Positions 25,301-33,064 of a stretch of DNA of 64,000 bases are shown in pieces. Origin of the DNA: Noviherbaspirillum sp. L7-7A (GTDB taxonomy: Bacteria; Pseudomonadota; Gammaproteobacteria; Burkholderiales; Burkholderiaceae_D); contig NZ_JAHQRJ010000003.1 of NCBI RefSeq assembly GCF_019052805.1, positions 434,001 to 498,000 on the forward strand. Reading direction: 5' to 3'. Position 1 is the stretch's first letter, and each line of letters begins with the position of its first letter. A program made the position numbers and the translations under genes. The notes below the pieces were generated by a model, which was given only the letters and a program-made list of their open reading frames with translations, was not told the origin of the DNA and searched no databases.

Positions 25301-26268
25301 ACGCAGGCAGCGACGCGGCCAGCCTTGCGCAACGGCAGCAGGCGCGGCCCTGGTGGCACTGGGCGAAGCGCCTGCTCAAGTTCTGCTTCCTTGCCCTGAT
25401 TGCGTATCTGCTGATCAAGCAGGCTAGATCGGTCGAATGGGACAAAGTGATGGCCGCGATCTACCAGCGCAGTGCACTGGCGCTGCTGGCAGCGGCTGGC
25501 CTGGCGGCTGCCAGCCACCTGCTCTACGCCTGCTTTGATTTGCTGGGAAAGCACCTCACGGGGCACAAGCTGCCAGCCAGAACCGTTATGGGCATTACCT
25601 TTGTTTGTTATGCATTCAACCTGAACCTGGGCAGCCTGATCGGCGGCGTGGCCATGCGCTACCGGCTGTATTCGCGCTTTGGCCTCGACAGCACGGTCAT
25701 TACCCGCATCGCCGCCACCAGCATGCTGACCAACTGGAGCGGTTACCTGCTGCTGGCCGGGCTGGCGTTCTGGTGGCGTCCCCTGCCGTTGCCAGCCGAA
25801 TGGAAGCTCGATAGCAGCGGGCTGCGACTGCTGGGCATGGCCATGGTCGCCATGGCCTTGGCCTATGTACTGCTCTGCGCATTGGCGACACAGCGCGACT
25901 GGACCCTGCGTGGCCACGGCATTACGCTGCCGCCGTGGAAGCTGGCGGTGGTGCAGCTGCTGATGTCGTGCACCAATTGGCTGATGATCTCCGGACTGGT
26001 CTACCTGCTGCTGCAGCAAAAAATCGACTATCCGACAGTGGTAGCCGTGCTGCTCACCGCTGCCATCGCCGGCGTAGTCACCCATGTGCCGGCAGGCCTT
26101 GGCGTATTGGAAGCGGTGTTTATCGCGCTGCTGTCGCAGCAGCTGGGCCGCAATGAACTGTTGGCCGCGCTGATCTTGTATCGCTTTTTGTATTACCTGG
26201 CGCCGCTGGTGCTGGCCTGCGTGGTGTATTTCGTGACCGAGGCAAGGACGCAGCGGCGCAGCCCTTAA
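25297..26268 (+). CDS. YbhN-like integral membrane protein (LPG synthase transmembrane/UPF0104 family)
   Basis: Protein of 323 residues with about eight hydrophobic segments; begins ATG at 25297 overlapping the clsB stop (ATGA). Family-like features are the NLNLGSLIGGVAMRYRLYSRFGL and GVVTHVPAGLGVLEAVFI motifs, which match the transmembrane part of lysylphosphatidylglycerol synthase (MprF) and YbhN. It has no C-terminal aminoacyltransferase domain. Translational coupling to ClsB suggests a part in phospholipid synthesis or transport across the inner membrane; the exact function is unknown. Confidence 0.85.
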   Translation: MNAGSDAASLAQRQQARPWWHWAKRLLKFCFLALIAYLLIKQARSVEWDKVMAAIYQRSALALLAAAGLAAASHLLYACFDLLGKHLTGHKLPARTVMGITFVCYAFNLNLGSLIGGVAMRYRLYSRFGLDSTVITRIAATSMLTNWSGYLLLAGLAFWWRPLPLPAEWKLDSSGLRLLGMAMVAMALAYVLLCALATQRDWTLRGHGITLPPWKLAVVQLLMSCTNWLMISGLVYLLLQQKIDYPTVVAVLLTAAIAGVVTHVPAGLGVLEAVFIALLSQQLGRNELLAALILYRFLYYLAPLVLACVVYFVTEARTQRRSP

Positions 26269-26355
26269 CTATGACTTGATACGACACCAGGGCCGTCCTG
26301 ACCGGCGCCAACCTGCATGCACGGCAGGTCAGCGTCGCGCCAGCGTGGCCACGGA

Positions 26356-27162
26356 TCAGTAAATCGCCGGCACGCCATCCGCCGCCGGCGCCGGTGCGGT
26401 ACCGCCGAACTCGGCACGCAGTTCGCGCGCGGCCACTGCCAGCAGCCGCGCTTCCAGGCCGACCGCAACGAAGGTGCAGCCAAGGTCGAGATAGCGCCTT
26501 GCCAGCGCATTGTCCGACACCAGGGTGCCGGCTGCCTTGCCGGTGGCGATGATGCGGCGCATTGCATCCTCGATAGCGGCCTGCACTTCCGGATGGCCCG
26601 GATTGCCGCGATGGCCAAGCGAGGCCGACAGGTCGGCCGGGCCGATGAAGACGCCATCGATGCCGTCGACCGCGCAAATCGCTTCGATGTTGTCGAGCGC
26701 GGTGCGGGTCTCGGCCTGCACCAGCAGGCAGACCTCGTCATTGGCACGCGCCAGGTAGTCGGTGCGCTGTCCCCAGCCTGAGGCGCGGGCGGCGGCAGCG
26801 CCAACGCCGCGTATGCCCTGCGGCGGATAGCGCACCGCCGACACCATGTGCGCAGCCTGCTCGGGCGTATCCACCATCGGAATGAGCAGGGTCTGGGCGC
26901 CGATGTCGAGCAGCTGCTTGATCAGTGCCACGTCGCCGGTGACAGGCCTTACGATCGGGTGTGATGGATAAGGCGCCACCGCCTGCAGCTGCTGCAGGAT
27001 GGCGCGCACGTCGTTGGGCGCATGCTCGCTGTCGAGCAGCAGCCAGTCGAAGCCGGCGGTGGCGCACAGTTCGGCGGTGTAGGAATTGGCCAGCGACAGC
27101 CAGAGGCCGATCTGCGGGTTTTTGGTGGCCAGCGCGGCCTTGAAGCGGTTGTCGTAGCTCAT
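26356..27162 (-). CDS. HpaI/GarL-type class II aldolase (2-keto-3-deoxy acid aldolase)
   Basis: Aldolase of 268 residues that cleaves 2-oxo-4-hydroxy acids to pyruvate and an aldehyde. [11 protein letters not shown] (base His about 47), [14 protein letters not shown] with the metal-binding Glu (about 152) and [13 protein letters not shown] with the metal-binding Asp (about 178) are present. ATG 27162 has GGAGAC upstream. It is the last gene of the cassette Bug, UxaA-like dehydratase, aldehyde dehydrogenase, aldolase. Candidates for its substrate are 5-keto-4-deoxy-glucarate, 2-keto-3-deoxy-rhamnonate or 4-hydroxy-2-oxoheptanedioate; the sequence alone does not decide. Confidence 0.9.
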   Translation of the reverse strand: MSYDNRFKAALATKNPQIGLWLSLANSYTAELCATAGFDWLLLDSEHAPNDVRAILQQLQAVAPYPSHPIVRPVTGDVALIKQLLDIGAQTLLIPMVDTPEQAAHMVSAVRYPPQGIRGVGAAAARASGWGQRTDYLARANDEVCLLVQAETRTALDNIEAICAVDGIDGVFIGPADLSASLGHRGNPGHPEVQAAIEDAMRRIIATGKAAGTLVSDNALARRYLDLGCTFVAVGLEARLLAVAARELRAEFGGTAPAPAADGVPAIY

Positions 27163-27189
27163 GATGTCTCCACAGTTTTTTGATGTTGT

Positions 27190-28686
27190 TCAGCCAGGCA
27201 GGCGGCGCGCCAGGCTGCCGTGGCGGATGTATTTGATGTTCATGTACTCGTCCAGGCCATAGCGCGATCCCTCGCGGCCATAGCCCGAATCCTTGATGCC
27301 GCCAAACGGCGCAATCTCAGTCGACAGCGCGCCGTCATTGACCGCGACCATGCCGGCCTCGATTGCCTCGGCCACTTCCCAGATGCGGTCGATGTCGCGG
27401 GAATAGAAATAGGCGGCCAGGCCGAAGGGTGTGGCATTGGCCATTTCCACCACCTCGGCTTCGGTGGCGAAGGACGTCACCGGCACCACCGGTCCGAAAG
27501 TTTCCTCGCAGGACATGCGCATTGCGGCGGTGACGTCAGCGACAACGGTAGGCGTGAAGAAGTGCCCGTTGGGCGCGTCCGGGCAGGCATGGCGCTGGCC
27601 GCCTACCACCAGCCGCGCGCCCTGCTCCAGCGCATCCTTCAAATGCTGCTCGACCTTCTCTACCGCGCGGGCATTAATTAGCGGGCCGATCTCGGCCCGG
27701 CCGCCGGCGGCCGGGCCGATGGTCAGGCTGCCGACCTTCTCAGCCAGCTTGCCGATGAAGCGCTCGTACACGGCCTGCTGCACATAGACCCGGTTGGGGC
27801 AGATGCAGGTCTGGCCGGCATTGCGGAACTTCGCCACCATCAGGCCGGCCACCGCGGCATCGATATCGGCATCGTCGAACACGATGAAAGGCGCATTGCC
27901 ACCCAGTTCAAGCGACAGCCGCTTGAGGGTGCCGGCACTCTCGCGCGCCAGGTGCTTGCCGACCGCGGTGGAGCCGGTGAAGGAAATCTTGCGCACCCGC
28001 GCATCGGCCAGCCAGACGTCGGCCAGCGGACCGGCGCGCTCGCGCGAGGTGGTCAGCACATTGATGAGGCCGGCCGGCGCGCCGGCCTGCTGTAAAAGCT
28101 TCGCCATGGCCAGCGCGGTGAGCGGCGTATCTTCGGCCGGCTTGCAGACCACGGCGCAACCGGCCGCGATGGCCGGTGCGATCTTGCGGGCCAGCATGGC
28201 CATCGGGAAGTTCCATGGCGTGATCGCCGCCACCACGCCGACCGGCTGCCTGATCACCAGCAGCCTGTGGTTCTGACTCTGCTGCGGAATGATGTCACCG
28301 TCGGCGCGCTTGGCTTCCTCGGCGAACCATTCGATGTAGGACGCGCCGTAAGCCACCTCGGTGCGGCTTTCCGCCAGCGGCTTGCCCTGCTCCAGCGACA
28401 TCAGCCGCGCCAGGTCTTCCTGGTTTGCCATCACCAGTCCGTGCCAGCGCTTAAGCAGCGCGGCGCGCTCCTTGGCAACCCCATGGCGGAACACGGCAAA
28501 GGCTTTCTGCGCCGCATCCACCGCGGCCTGCGCGTCCTGCGGCGTGCAGTCGGGTACTTCGGCGATCAGCTCGCCGCTGGCGGGATTAGTGACGGCGAGG
28601 CGGCGGCCGTCGGCGGCATGGCGCCACTCGCCGTTGATCAGGCTCTGGCTGCACAGCAGCGCGGGGTTGTCGATGTTCAGGGTCAT
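27190..28686 (-). CDS. NAD(P)-dependent aldehyde dehydrogenase, GabD-like
   Basis: Aldehyde dehydrogenase of 498 residues. The cofactor site TPWNFPMAMLARKIAPAIA (about 157-175), SFTGSTAVGK (235-244), general base Glu260 in LELGGNAPF and nucleophile Cys294 in GQTCICPNR are all present, and CEETFGPV follows at about 400. The family resembles succinate-semialdehyde dehydrogenase. It lies 27 bases before the aldolase gene in the same direction, so it most likely oxidises the aldehyde the aldolase releases (for example succinate semialdehyde, tartronate semialdehyde or lactaldehyde). Confidence 0.92.
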   Translation of the reverse strand: MTLNIDNPALLCSQSLINGEWRHAADGRRLAVTNPASGELIAEVPDCTPQDAQAAVDAAQKAFAVFRHGVAKERAALLKRWHGLVMANQEDLARLMSLEQGKPLAESRTEVAYGASYIEWFAEEAKRADGDIIPQQSQNHRLLVIRQPVGVVAAITPWNFPMAMLARKIAPAIAAGCAVVCKPAEDTPLTALAMAKLLQQAGAPAGLINVLTTSRERAGPLADVWLADARVRKISFTGSTAVGKHLARESAGTLKRLSLELGGNAPFIVFDDADIDAAVAGLMVAKFRNAGQTCICPNRVYVQQAVYERFIGKLAEKVGSLTIGPAAGGRAEIGPLINARAVEKVEQHLKDALEQGARLVVGGQRHACPDAPNGHFFTPTVVADVTAAMRMSCEETFGPVVPVTSFATEAEVVEMANATPFGLAAYFYSRDIDRIWEVAEAIEAGMVAVNDGALSTEIAPFGGIKDSGYGREGSRYGLDEYMNIKYIRHGSLARRLPG

Positions 28687-28765
28687 GGCGTGTCATCACA
28701 GGAAAGAAGTTAAACGGCGTCGATGCTAAAGGATAGACGCCGGCGGGGCAATGCCGGGATAACGG

Positions 28766-30316
28766 TCAGCTGACCACGCCCAGGTGCCAGGGGATGAACT
28801 CATGGTCGCCCAGGCCCAGCAGTTCGCTCTTAGTCGGGGCGCCGGAAGCGGCGCGCAGGATCTCGTCGAAGATAATTTGGCCCATCTGCTGCATGGTGGC
28901 TTCGCCGTCGATCACCAGGCCGCAGTTGATGTCCATGTCTTCCTTCAGGCGCTCGTACATCGCGGTATTGCTGGCCAGCTTGATGGTCGGCGCCGGCTTG
29001 GAGCCGAACATCGAGCCGCGGCCGGTGGTGAAGCAGATCAAATTGGCGCCGCTAGCGATCTGGCCGGTGGCGGCCACCGGATCATAGCCGGGCGAGTCCA
29101 TGAAGACGAAGCCGGCGCGGTCGATCGGCTCGGCGTATTCATACACGCCCTGCAGCGGCGTGGTGCCGCCCTTCATCGCCGAACCAAGCGACTTCTCGAA
29201 GATGTTGGCCAGGCCGCCCTGCTGGTTGCCGTGGCCTACCACGCCATTGAACTGCGCATTCTGGCCGCGGGTGTATTCCTTCCACCATTCCAGCCGGTCG
29301 AGCAGCTTCTGGCCCACTTCCGGCGATACCGCGCGCCGCGTCAGCATGTTTTCCACGCCGTGGATTTCCGGCGTCTCGGACAGGATCGCGGTGCCGCCAT
29401 GGCGCACAAGGATGTCCATCGCCGCGCCCAGCGCCGGATTGGCGCTGATGCCGGAAAAGCCATCCGAGCCGCCGCATTCGAGGCCGACCTTGATATGGCT
29501 GGCCGGCACCTTCTGCCGCTGCACCGCGTTGGCGGCCGGCAGCATCTCCCTGACCATCGCGATGCCAGCCTCAATGGTCTGGCGGGTGCCGCCGACTTCC
29601 TGCATGACCATGGTGCGCAGCAGGCCGTCTTCCTTCAGGCCCTGCGAACTCACCAGATCAGCCACCTGGTTGCGCTCGCAGCCCAGGCCCACGATCAGCG
29701 CACCGGCCAGGTTGGGATGGCGCACATAGCCGGCGATGGTCCGGCGCAGCACGTCGAAATGGTAGCTGGGCGAGGACATGCCGCAGCCGCTGGTCTGCGC
29801 GAAGGCCACCACGCCGTCCACGTTGGGATAGGCGGCCAGGCGCTCCGGCGTGAACCATTCGGCGATTTTCTTGATCGCGGTGGCCGAGCAATTCACCGAC
29901 GAGAAGATGCCGATGAAGTTGCGGGTGCCGACCTGGCCGTCGGGCCGCACGATGCCCATGAAGCTGGCGCGCTGCTCTTGCGGCACATAGTCGACCGGCC
30001 GCACATCGAGGCCAAAGCCGGGGTCGCGCTCGTATTCGCGCAGCTCGATGTTATGCGAGTGCACATGCTCGCCGGCCTCGATGTCGCGCGAAGCAAAGCC
30101 GATGATGGTGTCGTACTTGCGGATCGCGTTTCCCTTGGCGATCGCATGGGCAGCCACCTTGTGACCCGCTGGCACCTGGGCCCGCAGCCGCACGGTGGCG
30201 CCGTCGATGTCGATTGGCTGGCCCAGCGAGAGTTGGGCCTTGGCGATCAGCACGTTGTCGGTATCGTGCAGCCTTATTAGGCTGCGGGTGTAGTGGTTAT
30301 CGGTGACGGTATTCAT
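28766..30316 (-). CDS. UxaA/GarD-family sugar-acid dehydratase
   Basis: Dehydratase of about 516 residues. An N-terminal SAF domain (about 8-95, ending in an AGEHVHSHNIEL motif) is joined to the large UxaA domain (about 115-510), with GIVRPDGQVGTRNFIGIFSS, QTSGCGMSS, VGLECGGSDGFSG and SPGYDPVAATGQIASG motifs of altronate/galactarate dehydratases. ATG 30316 has AAGAG close upstream; ATG 30328 is an alternative. It is the first enzyme after the Bug gene in an operon that ends in an aldolase. It should remove water from a sugar acid to give a 2-keto-3-deoxy acid; altronate, galactarate or a related acid are options. Confidence 0.92.
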   Translation of the reverse strand: MNTVTDNHYTRSLIRLHDTDNVLIAKAQLSLGQPIDIDGATVRLRAQVPAGHKVAAHAIAKGNAIRKYDTIIGFASRDIEAGEHVHSHNIELREYERDPGFGLDVRPVDYVPQEQRASFMGIVRPDGQVGTRNFIGIFSSVNCSATAIKKIAEWFTPERLAAYPNVDGVVAFAQTSGCGMSSPSYHFDVLRRTIAGYVRHPNLAGALIVGLGCERNQVADLVSSQGLKEDGLLRTMVMQEVGGTRQTIEAGIAMVREMLPAANAVQRQKVPASHIKVGLECGGSDGFSGISANPALGAAMDILVRHGGTAILSETPEIHGVENMLTRRAVSPEVGQKLLDRLEWWKEYTRGQNAQFNGVVGHGNQQGGLANIFEKSLGSAMKGGTTPLQGVYEYAEPIDRAGFVFMDSPGYDPVAATGQIASGANLICFTTGRGSMFGSKPAPTIKLASNTAMYERLKEDMDINCGLVIDGEATMQQMGQIIFDEILRAASGAPTKSELLGLGDHEFIPWHLGVVS

Positions 30317-30365
30317 CTGGCTCTTCATGGGATGCGGGATAACGGGGCCGATCGCGCGGCGATCG

Positions 30366-31370
30366 TCAACCGTTCTTGATCTGTTCCTTCAGGTTGAGCT
30401 TCTCGATCAGGCGCTTTTCATGCACATACTGCGACAGCACGTACTTGCGGTAGTCGTCGGCGTCCTGGTACATCACGGGCGCGTCGATGCGGTCGCAGGC
30501 CTGCTTGAATTCCGGGCTCAGGATCGCCTTCTTCAGCGCCACCCGCAGCTTCTCGGCCACCTGCGGCTCCAGCCCGGCCGGCGCGCCGATGCCATTCGGC
30601 GCATCCACCACCAGGTTGTAGCCGGCTTCCTTCAGGGTCGGCGCTTTGGCAAAGCGCGGCGGGCGCTGCTCGCCCCAGGTCGCCAGCAGGCGCAGCTTTC
30701 CCTGCTCGACATACGGCGCCCAAGAGCTGGAATCGGCCAGCGCATCGACCTGGCCGCCCATTAAGTCGGTCAGGGCCGGCGCGCCGCCCTTGTACGGGAT
30801 ATGGTTCATCTTCGCGCCGGCGGCCAGCAGGAATTCTTCCATGCCGACATGGGTAGCGCCGGCTACGCCGGCACTGGCGAAGGTCAGCTTGCCGGGATTA
30901 GCCTTGGCGGCAGCCACCAGGTCAGCCAGCGTCTTGTAAGGCGAGTCGGCGCGCACCACGATGCCGAAGGTCTGGCCGGAAGCGCGAGCAAGATAAGTGA
31001 AGTCCTTCAGCGGATCGAAGGTCACCGTGCCGAGCTGCGCAAAGCGGGTCACCGAGATCGGGATCTGGCCGATGGTGTAGCCGTCCGGCTTGGCCACCGC
31101 CAACGCGCGGGCGCCGATCATGCCGGAGGCGCCCGCGCGGTTTTCAAACACCACTGGCTGGCCCAGGTGATCCGACAGCACCTTGGCCAGTGCGCGCATG
31201 GTGACATCGGCGGTGCCGCCCGCCGGCCACGGGCACAGGAAGGTGATCGGCCGGTTCGGGTAGTCCGACTGCGCTAGCGCCGAGCCCAGCGGCAGCGCCG
31301 CGCCGGCCAGGCCGGAAGCCACGCCCAGCAGCAATTGACGGCGTTTGATGTTCATGCGGGAAATATCCAT
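30366..31370 (-). CDS. Bug-family (TctC-type) periplasmic solute receptor
   Basis: Orphan receptor of 334 residues. The N-terminus has a Tat-like signal (NIKRRQLLLGVASG) with cleavage after ALA. The mature part starts QSDYPNRPITFLCPWPAGG and has GQPVVFENRAGASG and HIPYKGGAPALTDLMGG. ATG 31370 has the GAGGAGACAAC leader. It leads the sugar-acid operon and is divergent from the LacI-type regulator, with the perfect operator at 31448-31463 between. The ligand is presumably the sugar acid used by the dehydratase. Confidence 0.92.
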   Translation of the reverse strand: MDISRMNIKRRQLLLGVASGLAGAALPLGSALAQSDYPNRPITFLCPWPAGGTADVTMRALAKVLSDHLGQPVVFENRAGASGMIGARALAVAKPDGYTIGQIPISVTRFAQLGTVTFDPLKDFTYLARASGQTFGIVVRADSPYKTLADLVAAAKANPGKLTFASAGVAGATHVGMEEFLLAAGAKMNHIPYKGGAPALTDLMGGQVDALADSSSWAPYVEQGKLRLLATWGEQRPPRFAKAPTLKEAGYNLVVDAPNGIGAPAGLEPQVAEKLRVALKKAILSPEFKQACDRIDAPVMYQDADDYRKYVLSQYVHEKRLIEKLNLKEQIKNG

Positions 31371-31447
31371 CGTTGTCTCCTCTTGCGCCCGGGGCGCTGG
31401 CTATGGTCTGGTCGGCAATCTGGGTGCCGGCCTCGTGTCGGCTCGGT

Positions 31448-31463
31448 ATGTTACCGGTAACAT
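31448..31463. promoter_or_regulatory. Perfect GntR/LacI-type operator palindrome
   Basis: ATGTTACCGGTAACAT is a perfect 16-base palindrome 78 bases upstream of the Bug start and 71 bases upstream of the LacI-type regulator start. It closely matches the known operator of the E. coli gluconate repressor GntR (ATGTTA-N4-TAACAT pattern), a LacI-family protein. The adjacent regulator is of that subgroup, so it is the likely binding protein. Confidence 0.85.
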
Positions 31464-31533
31464 CGAAGCCGCATCGTAATCCATATTCTTTTGAATTGCT
31501 ACAATCGGAGCCAAAATAATTCTGGAATTTCCT

Positions 31534-32592
31534 TTGACTAACAATCCGACTGGCAAAGCGCCGGCAGCCGAATCCATGCCGGCAAAGCGGGCGCGTCGCG
31601 GCTCGGGCGGCATAACCCTGCGCGAGCTGGCGCAGATGGTGGGCGTGACCAAGGTCACGATTTCCCGCGCGCTCAACACGCCCGAGCGGGTGTCGCCCGA
31701 AACGCTGCAGAAGATCCAAGAAGCGGTCCGCCAGACCGGTTACGTGCCCAACCTCGTGGCCGGCTCACTGGCGTCGAACCGCAGCCGGCTAGTGATGGCG
31801 CTGGTGCCGTCGCTGGCCGGCTCGGTATTCCAGGAAACCACCGAGGCCATGACCACCGCGCTGGCCGAGGCCGGCTACCAGCTCCTGATCGGTCAAAGCG
31901 GCTATGACAAGGCGCGTGAGGATGCGCTGATCGATGCCGTCATCGGTCGTCGTCCGGCCGGCATTGTGCTGACCGGCGTGATGCATTCGCCGGTATCGCG
32001 CGAGCGGCTGCGCGGCGCCGGCGTGCCGGTGGTCGAGACCTGGGACCTGACCGACACGCCGATCGACATGCTAGTCGGCTTTTCGCATGATGCGGTGGGC
32101 CAGGAGGCGGCGCGCTACCTGCATGGCCGCGGTGCCCGCCATGCAGCGGTGATCACGCCCGGCGACGCCCGCGCGCTGGTGCGCAGCGCCGCCTTCGGCA
32201 AGGCAATGCAGGCGCTGTGCGGCCGGCCGGTGCCGGTCTATGCCATGCCCTCGCCTACCCACCTTGGCAATGGCCGCGAGGCGCTGGCGCTGTTGCTGCA
32301 GGAGCATCCGGAGACGGACGCGGTGTTCTGCGGCGCCGACAGCTTGGCGCTAGGCGCACTGATCGAGGCGCGCGCCAAGAGCCTGGCGGTGCCTGGCCAG
32401 CTAAAGGTGCTGGGCTATGGCGACCAGAACTTCGCCCGCCACACCGACCCGTCGCTGTCGACCATGCGCATCGACGGCACCCAAATCGGCAAGCTGGCGG
32501 CGCGCATGCTGGTGGACCGCATCGAGGGGCGCGCGGTGGTGCATGAGAGCGTGGATGTGGGTTTCGAGCTGGTGGAGCGGGACAGCGCCTGA
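31534..32592 (+). CDS. LacI-family transcriptional regulator, gluconate-repressor (GntR) type
   Basis: Repressor of 352 residues: LacI HTH (about 26-75; ITLRELAQMVGVTKVTISRALN with the hinge LVAGSLASNRSR) and a periplasmic-binding-like effector domain (about 85-345). The sequence follows the GntR/IdnR branch (ATVSRALN variants, VFCGADSLALGAL). TTG 31534 is the likely start; an ATG at 31576 would still keep the HTH. It is divergent from the Bug-dehydratase-ALDH-aldolase operon, with the ATGTTACCGGTAACAT operator between, so it most likely represses that operon until a sugar acid is present. Confidence 0.92.
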   Translation: MTNNPTGKAPAAESMPAKRARRGSGGITLRELAQMVGVTKVTISRALNTPERVSPETLQKIQEAVRQTGYVPNLVAGSLASNRSRLVMALVPSLAGSVFQETTEAMTTALAEAGYQLLIGQSGYDKAREDALIDAVIGRRPAGIVLTGVMHSPVSRERLRGAGVPVVETWDLTDTPIDMLVGFSHDAVGQEAARYLHGRGARHAAVITPGDARALVRSAAFGKAMQALCGRPVPVYAMPSPTHLGNGREALALLLQEHPETDAVFCGADSLALGALIEARAKSLAVPGQLKVLGYGDQNFARHTDPSLSTMRIDGTQIGKLAARMLVDRIEGRAVVHESVDVGFELVERDSA

Positions 32593-32676
32593 ACTTGCGC
32601 AGGAAGGCCTAGCGGGTGCATCACCTCGCTGCATGCCTCCTGTGTGCCGCATGCATGAACCCGGTTGCCGGCACGG

Positions 32677-32931
32677 TCATTCCAGATCCTTGCCATGGCG
32701 TTTTCGCCACAGCACTTCGCCGACGAACAGCAGCAAGACAATGCCAACGCCGACCGCGCCGAACCACATCGCCAGGCTGTCGTGGCCGGTGACAATGGCC
32801 AGCGCCTGCGCCGACATCGCGGTGCCGATCGCAAACGCGCCTATCCTCTGCGGGCCCTGCATTGCTTTTAGAAACGAGATGACGGCCAGGAAAATGGACG
32901 AAATCAGCCAGAGCATGTTTTCAGGCGCCAT
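32677..32931 (-). CDS. Small membrane protein of unknown function
   Basis: Protein of 84 residues with three hydrophobic segments (about 5-22, 30-48 and 52-72) and a basic C-terminus (LWRKRHGKD). ATG 32931 is preferred; the frame runs upstream to 33060 without coding character. It sits between the convergent LacI gene and the YdiJ-like gene. No family recognised. Confidence 0.55.
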   Translation of the reverse strand: MAPENMLWLISSIFLAVISFLKAMQGPQRIGAFAIGTAMSAQALAIVTGHDSLAMWFGAVGVGIVLLLFVGEVLWRKRHGKDLE

Positions 32932-33064
32932 GGATCTTTTGCTGTTGGTGATGTTCCGCTGAACATACCATGCCCGCCCGTCAATGGCTTGTCTTCCATG
33001 CCCTGGATAGATGGCGCATCGCCGTGCCGCAGGTGCCTGCGGCACGGCGGCCGCAACCATGTAA

